Of a stretch of 35,324 bases of DNA, positions 31,601-35,324 are shown piece after piece. The DNA comes from Thermoprotei archaeon (lineage in GTDB: Archaea > Thermoproteota > Thermoprotei > Thermofilales > B15-G2), in the NCBI GenBank assembly GCA_003650815.1, contig QMSB01000010.1, positions 1 to 35,324 of the forward strand, given 5' to 3'. Made by a program: the position numbers and the translations under genes. Under the pieces are notes generated by a model. That model was not told where the DNA came from, made no database searches, and saw only the letters and a list, made by a program, of their open reading frames with translations. Positions within the stretch are counted from its first letter, which is position 1; every line of letters begins with the position of its first letter.

Positions 31601-31655
31601 CAATGATGATAGTCATGCCGACAGAATAATGAAGAATTCTGGGGTAACTGAGCAC
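31601..31655 (+). ncRNA. C/D box sRNA (2'-O-methylation guide)
   Basis: C box ATGATGA (31603-31609), 12-base guide, D' CAGA (31622-31625), C' ATGAAG (31629-31634), 13-base guide, D box CTGA (31648-31651). It lies directly after the small DNA-binding-like gene, and a TATA-like TATATAAA inside that gene at about 31565-31572 is correctly spaced to start it. Guide targets were not identified by eye. Confidence 0.72.
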
Positions 31656-31805
31656 TGTTCCTACTAAATAGTTTTTCCTTTTATATTTTAATTTCTATTT
31701 TCTTTCTTCAGTAGATATAAAATGGAGATAGCTCAGTAGCTGGTACACAAATCACGGAAGGTTTTCATATATTCGTAGATAATACTTCATGAAGTGCTTC
31801 ATAAT

Positions 31806-31816
31806 GGTTAAATATT
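31806..31816 (+). promoter_or_regulatory. TATA element for the 31839 gene
   Basis: GGTTAAATATT is centred 26-27 bases upstream of the ATG at 31839, which would be leaderless. Confidence 0.45.
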
Positions 31817-31838
31817 AATGAAGATATGAGAAAGGTGT

Positions 31839-32285
31839 ATGGACAAATTAAAGACTATCATTGAGGAGATTAAGGAACTTCACCTAGAGTTTAATGAAGC
31901 GGTGTCTTCAGACGATATAGACAATGCAATAAACATAGGATTTAAGCTTTATTCTAAATTAACTGAAGTCTCTAGAACTTATATACTGTTTAATATAATA
32001 GACAATACTGTTAAGGAAACTGTCAGCGATATTATAAGAGATTATGAGCAGGCGCTCTTCTATTTACAGGGAGCCGACGATGCTTTAAGAAGTTTCTCTA
32101 GTGAATCACTACTTAAAGCTAGAAGAGAAATTTTAAGATTGCTTATAGCATATGTACAGGGGTTAATAGGGTTTGTATTAGGTGCATTAGCGATATTAAT
32201 GGATTCCGGAAAAGTAGGCTCTTTAGAAAGCTCAGAGGTCAAAGAATCAGCTAGAAAGAAAAATGTTCTCCTTCATATAATATAG
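31839..32285 (+). CDS. Helical protein of unknown function, possibly membrane-associated
   Basis: 148 residues. Mostly long amphipathic helices (residues 1-90, acidic), then a hydrophobic helix around residues 100-121 (LLIAYVQGLIGFVLGALAILM) that could be a single transmembrane segment, and a polar tail. No family recognised. The ATG is leaderless from a TATA element. It ends six bases from the 3' end of the convergent tRNA gene. Confidence 0.6.
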   Translation: MDKLKTIIEEIKELHLEFNEAVSSDDIDNAINIGFKLYSKLTEVSRTYILFNIIDNTVKETVSDIIRDYEQALFYLQGADDALRSFSSESLLKARREILRLLIAYVQGLIGFVLGALAILMDSGKVGSLESSEVKESARKKNVLLHII

Positions 32286-32291
32286 CTAAAT

Positions 32292-32381
32292 TGGCGGGCC
32301 CGCCGGGATTTGAACCCGGGACCTACGGCTAGCCCCCGTTGTTAGGAGGCCGCCGCTCTATCCTGGCTGAGCTACGGGCCC
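32292..32381 (-). tRNA. tRNA-Arg (anticodon CCT), with a 12-base intron at 37/38
   Basis: Minus strand. The acceptor stem GGGCCCG pairs with CGGGCCC; the D-arm is GCTC/GAGC; the T-loop is TTCAAAT in a CCGGG/CCCGG stem. The anticodon stem GCGGC pairs with GCCGT only if 12 bases (32331-32342) are removed, leaving the loop CTCCTAA with anticodon CCT. The splice sites fit a relaxed bulge-helix-loop form, with CTCC paired to GGGG and 3-base bulges. The discriminator is G and CCA is encoded at 32292-32294. The mature tRNA is 75 bases plus CCA. It decodes AGG. Confidence 0.97.
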
Positions 32382-32401
32382 AACACTATTCTCTCTTTCT
32401 T

Positions 32402-32411
32402 CTTTATAAGC
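32402..32411 (-). promoter_or_regulatory. TATA element for tRNA-Arg
   Basis: Minus strand GCTTATAAAG, centred 26 bases upstream of the tRNA 5' end at 32381, a textbook archaeal promoter spacing. Confidence 0.75.
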
Positions 32412-32430
32412 TTTAACACTTGCACCAGAG

Positions 32431-32697
32431 TTACTTGCGTAATACCTGATCTAACTGGTTTTCATCTAGTACTCTGATTACTTTCCAGTAACTTATTCTA
32501 CCTCTAGCCCTTTGCTCAACTAGTCCTTTAGATTTTAAGAATCTTAGTATTTGATAAAGTATTGAGTATGTTATGCGAGGATTTTTTTCAGAAATTCTCT
32601 GGAATAATATTGGTGTGGAAGTCTCTCCGAGTTCTAATAATTGCCTATAAATTTCCTTTGCTCTAGCTATAGTTAACGGCGATCTACGTCTTCCCAT
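32431..32697 (-). CDS. Winged-helix transcription regulator, PadR/MarR-like
   Basis: 88 residues. Three helices then a wing: ITYSILYQILRFLKSKGLVEQRARGRISYWKVI is the recognition helix, turn and beta hairpin, with a highly basic N-terminus (MGRRRS). Such small proteins act as local repressors. The neighbour in the same direction is the biotin carrier, 46 bases upstream, so the two may be co-transcribed, but an AT-rich stretch just before the ATG could give its own start. Target unknown. Confidence 0.75.
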   Translation of the reverse strand: MGRRRSPLTIARAKEIYRQLLELGETSTPILFQRISEKNPRITYSILYQILRFLKSKGLVEQRARGRISYWKVIRVLDENQLDQVLRK

Positions 32698-32743
32698 GGA
32701 TTAAAATATTCAAGCATAGAAATAAAGCTTTTTAGTAGAGATG

Positions 32744-33097
32744 TCAAGGAATGATTTCCATAGTTAAAATTTTTTCTCCTCGTCTAACCATACTTCTCTC
32801 TTTAACATGTATTTTTGTTATTTTCGCTTTAACGGGAGATTTTACAGGAATATGTGTTTTCATACTTTCGATTACAACTAGTGTTTCACCGGGATAGACT
32901 ATCTTCTCTTCTGAGATATTTAAAGCACTTATTCTACCGGAAATAGGTGAAGTTAATATTAATAATTTATCGTATTTTTTCTTAAATTGAGTAGATAAAT
33001 TAACATTTCTATAGCTTATATGAGAAATCTTCTTTAATTCTACTATTAAGGCTATCCTTTCAGAATTATTTTTTAAAACGATGACATATCTTTTCAT
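32744..33097 (-). CDS. Biotin carboxyl carrier protein
   Basis: 117 residues. The C-terminal 70 residues are a biotinyl domain with the attachment site ESMKT (biotinylated Lys80), a variant of the common EAMKM. The half-barrel begins at about SPISGRI near residue 51. The N-terminal 45 residues are a short basic linker. It lies 97 bases downstream of the carboxyltransferase gene and is surely its partner. The biotin carboxylase is not in the window. Confidence 0.93.
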   Translation of the reverse strand: MKRYVIVLKNNSERIALIVELKKISHISYRNVNLSTQFKKKYDKLLILTSPISGRISALNISEEKIVYPGETLVVIESMKTHIPVKSPVKAKITKIHVKERSMVRRGEKILTMEIIP

Positions 33098-33194
33098 ACT
33101 TATCTAAGTTTAAATATATCTTTGAAAGTATTCTCCAATACTCTATTTCTCTTTTCAAATATATAATAAATACTGTTTTTCTCGTATTCATATC

Positions 33195-34733
33195 TCACAT
33201 AGGCGGGATGCCGTGCTTCTTAGGAAGCTTTATGTAAGGTCTTTTTGTGAGGAGCATTTCTAGTGTTTTTATCAGGAATGGTCGAGTAGTGTGAGGAGGT
33301 ATTATGTCATCGATATATCCTCTGAAGGCTGCTACAGCTGGTGTAGTTATTTTTTCTCTATATTCTTTAGTAAACTTTAGTAGCATTTCTTGCGGATTTT
33401 CTGCTTTTGCTAGTTCTCTCTTATAGATTATTTCTACTGCGGCTTCAGGACCCATTACTGCTATTTCAGCAGTAGGCCATGCTACGACGACATCTGCTCT
33501 CAAGTGCTTACTCGACATTGCAATATATGCTCCTCCATAGGCCTTTCTTACAATGACTGTTATTTTAGGAACTGTAGCTAAAGAGTACGCGTATATTATT
33601 TTTGCTCCATGTCTTATTACTCCTCCATGCTCCTGATCTATCCCAGGGAGAAAGCCCGGCGTGTCCACAAACGTTATTATTGGGATGTTGAATGAGTCGC
33701 AGAATAGTATGAATCTAGCTATTTTGTCAGAGGAGTTTATGTCCAGACAACCTGCGTAGATTAGTGGTTGATTCGCAACTATCCCTACAGTTCTTCCATT
33801 TAGTCTAGCAAAACCTACTATAGCGTTTTTAGCGAAATTTCCATGAATTTCAAAGAAGGTATCTCTGTCTACTACTCTATTTATTATCTCATACATATCA
33901 TAGGGCTCACGAGGATCTTGAGGAACTATATTATCTAGCTCGTAGTCCTCCCTCTCAGGATCATCTTCAGTGGGTTCTATAGGAGGGTCTTCCATGTTAT
34001 TTGATGGAAGATAGCTTAAAAGAGTCTTTATTAATGAAATAGCATCTTCGTCGTCTTCTGCTAGTAGGTGCGCAACTCCGCTCACTGATGTATGGATATC
34101 AGCGCCGCCCAGTTCTTCAAAAGTGACTTCTTCGCCTGTAGCGGCTTTGACTACACGGGGACCTGTTATGAACATGAAGCTTTTTTTAGTCATTATTATG
34201 AAGTCTGCTAAAGCTGGGGAATAGACGGCTCCTCCAGCACAAGGACCCATTATAGAGACTATTTGTGGGATAACTCCTGAGGCTAACACATTTCTGTAAA
34301 ATATTTCTCCGTATCCTTTTAAGGAGTTTACTCCTTCTTGAATTCTGGCGCCACCTGAGTCATTTAAGCCTATTACTGGAATTCCTAGCTTAAGCGCTAA
34401 GTCGTATAGCTGTGCAATTTTCATAGCGTGCATTTCCCCTACGCTTCCTCCTATTACAGTAAAGTCTTGGGCATATACGGCGACTTTCCTCCCATTTATT
34501 TCTCCCAAGCCCACTACTACACCGTCTCCCGGGACTCTTTTTTCAGCCATGCCAAATTCCGTACACCTTGAAAGAGCTAACATAGAAAGCTCTATGAAGC
34601 TATCTTCGTCTAAAAGCAGGTCAAGCCTTTCTCTAGCAGTTAGTTTTCCCTTAGCGTGTTGCTTTTTTATAGCCTCAGGGCCTCCTCCCAGCCTAGCCCT
34701 TTCTTTAAGTTTTTCAATAGCTGTCCAAGACAT
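33195..34733 (-). CDS. Acyl-CoA carboxyltransferase subunit (propionyl-CoA carboxylase beta / methylmalonyl-CoA decarboxylase alpha type)
   Basis: 512 residues. Two crotonase-like halves: the N-terminal with GGARIQEGVNSLKGYGEIF and GPCAGGAVYSPALADF, the C-terminal with FVDTPGFLPGIDQEHGG and KAYGGAYIAMSSKHLRADVV. Transfers carboxyl between biotin and an acyl-CoA. The residue after GGAY (about 404) is Ile, as I recall for acetyl/propionyl-bifunctional enzymes and decarboxylase alpha subunits, whereas strict propionyl-CoA carboxylases have Asp. With no carboxylase gene beside it, either a decarboxylase or a split carboxylase is possible. TATA-like element at 34761-34770. Confidence 0.9.
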   Translation of the reverse strand: MSWTAIEKLKERARLGGGPEAIKKQHAKGKLTARERLDLLLDEDSFIELSMLALSRCTEFGMAEKRVPGDGVVVGLGEINGRKVAVYAQDFTVIGGSVGEMHAMKIAQLYDLALKLGIPVIGLNDSGGARIQEGVNSLKGYGEIFYRNVLASGVIPQIVSIMGPCAGGAVYSPALADFIIMTKKSFMFITGPRVVKAATGEEVTFEELGGADIHTSVSGVAHLLAEDDEDAISLIKTLLSYLPSNNMEDPPIEPTEDDPEREDYELDNIVPQDPREPYDMYEIINRVVDRDTFFEIHGNFAKNAIVGFARLNGRTVGIVANQPLIYAGCLDINSSDKIARFILFCDSFNIPIITFVDTPGFLPGIDQEHGGVIRHGAKIIYAYSLATVPKITVIVRKAYGGAYIAMSSKHLRADVVVAWPTAEIAVMGPEAAVEIIYKRELAKAENPQEMLLKFTKEYREKITTPAVAAFRGYIDDIIPPHTTRPFLIKTLEMLLTKRPYIKLPKKHGIPPM

Positions 34734-34760
34734 TAGAGCACCAAGAATAAGAATAGGTCT

Positions 34761-34770
34761 ATTTATTTTA
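34761..34770 (-). promoter_or_regulatory. TATA element for the carboxyltransferase gene
   Basis: Minus strand TAAAATAAAT, about 32 bases before the ATG at 34733, inside the tail of the upstream membrane-protein gene. It implies a leader of about six bases. Confidence 0.45.
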
Positions 34771-35324
34771 ACTTAGCTTTACACCACCTACATTCCTTAG
34801 ATGCTATCGGTATTTCTTTACTACAATACACGCATATTTTTAGTCCATGATACAAATACTCTCTGCTCGTTTTTATTGCTGTTTTAGAGAAAAGTAGCCA
34901 TGAAAGAAATGTTCCTGTTGAAAAGAGGATTTTAGGGCTAAATGAATTACTTGAGTAAAGTGAGGCATAAGCGAAAAGTATCATTATGAGAAGTGCTAGT
35001 ATAACATCTGGTACTATTCGAATAAAGTACTTTCCGAAGTCTCTATGAAAACGCTTAGCGCCCTCATATATTGCGTCAAAGCTGCTATAGCCTGAGATCA
35101 CATTTGAAACAAGCCCTAAAAAGTATAGTGGTGAAAGTAGTACTGTAAATAGTGCTATTGACCCAACAAAGCCTATCACTAAGTAATCTAGAAACCTCGG
35201 GGCTACTTTAGCTACGCATTTTCTGAAGGAAGTCTTGATAAATAATTCTTCTTCCTTAACGTATTCAATGACAAGTGCTATTAAGATCGAAGAAAAGAGT
35301 AATTCTATAAATAGTATTATAAAC
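34763..35324 (-). CDS. Membrane protein with C-terminal zinc ribbon, 5' truncated by the window edge
   Basis: The frame is open from the right edge of the window, so the apparent GTG start at 35179 is probably internal. At least three or four transmembrane helices (one at the edge, then IGFVGSIALFTVLLSPLYFL, VILALLIMILFAYASLY and FLSWLLFS) resemble DUF4013-like archaeal membrane proteins, but this is tentative. The C-terminus is a short zinc ribbon, CVYCSKEIP...CRWCKAKLK, on the cytoplasmic side. Function unknown. Confidence 0.65.
   Translation of the reverse strand, partial: FIILFIELLFSSILIALVIEYVKEEELFIKTSFRKCVAKVAPRFLDYLVIGFVGSIALFTVLLSPLYFLGLVSNVISGYSSFDAIYEGAKRFHRDFGKYFIRIVPDVILALLIMILFAYASLYSSNSFSPKILFSTGTFLSWLLFSKTAIKTSREYLYHGLKICVYCSKEIPIASKECRWCKAKLK

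Noticed and set aside
31272-31655. Minus-strand open frame of 127 codons opposite the small winged-helix-like gene
   Set aside because: Hydrophobic, unusual composition, covers a C/D sRNA and a promoter; the plus-strand frame has a better start, TATA element and protein-like composition.
1-35324. CRISPR arrays, insertion sequences, rRNA genes, prophage
   Set aside because: No regularly spaced direct repeats, transposase-like proteins or rRNA segments were seen in any frame or gap.

Overview
The window is an AT-rich, gene-dense stretch of an archaeal chromosome. Archaeal markers are ribosomal protein P1/L12ae, an archaeal-type HMG-CoA reductase, the Hjc resolvase, a helicase-less XPF nuclease, an Lhr-type helicase, TATA boxes with leaderless starts, a tRNA-Arg with a small intron at 37/38, and several C/D box sRNAs. 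The short XPF, the small tRNA intron and the sRNA density point to a thermophilic member of the Thermoproteota (crenarchaeal) side. A class III (oxygen-sensitive) ribonucleotide reductase points to anaerobic life. The species cannot be named from this sequence. No rRNA, transposon, CRISPR array or prophage was seen.

Layout. 1-3.1 kb: 5'-truncated PRPP synthetase, a Cys-rich protein, a radical SAM protein, a zinc-ribbon protein and a DUF504 protein. 3.1-6.4 kb (minus strand): HMG-CoA reductase, XPF nuclease, a PAC2 proteasome-assembly-chaperone homologue and Hsp20, read in that order. 6.6-8.5 kb: a Gfo/Idh/MocA oxidoreductase and an overlapping degenerate relative. 8.5-12.2 kb: Hjc with MtnA, a divergent DUF354 protein, a stand-alone L12 gene and a membrane protein. 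12.3-18.8 kb: Lhr helicase, a small zinc/membrane protein, a redoxin with NrdD, and an orphan. 18.9-22.4 kb: a C/D sRNA, a large secreted propeller/PEGA-like/thioredoxin protein and a PD-(D/E)XK nuclease-like protein. 22.5-26.4 kb: dipeptide epimerase, Fap7-type adenylate kinase, a PqqD-like protein with a Cys-rich partner, core methionine synthase, a C/D sRNA and a small DNA-binding-type protein. 26.8-30.5 kb: a DUF72 protein with a SWIM-like tail, 6-phospho-3-hexuloisomerase, a CcdA/DsbD-like membrane protein, carbamate kinase and a DUF1922-like ribbon. 30.5-35.3 kb: three small orphans, three sRNA candidates, tRNA-Arg, a winged-helix regulator, a biotin carrier with a carboxyltransferase, and a truncated membrane protein.

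How the genes work together. PRPP synthesis, 6-phospho-3-hexuloisomerase and NrdD cover pentose and nucleotide supply. MtnA and the core methionine synthase belong to methionine salvage and synthesis. HMG-CoA reductase feeds the ether-lipid mevalonate pathway. XPF, Hjc and Lhr are repair and recombination factors. The carboxyltransferase and biotin carrier form two parts of a biotin enzyme whose carboxylase is outside the window.

The most interesting signals are (1) four well-formed and two degenerate C/D box sRNAs, three with guides that appear to match named rRNA sites, one having its C box on a stop codon; (2) a membrane-tethered extracellular thioredoxin fused to a beta-propeller, with a possible CcdA/DsbD-like partner; (3) a redoxin-NrdD pair; and (4) extreme compaction, with eight tail-to-tail overlapping gene pairs and divergent genes sharing one palindromic TATA element.
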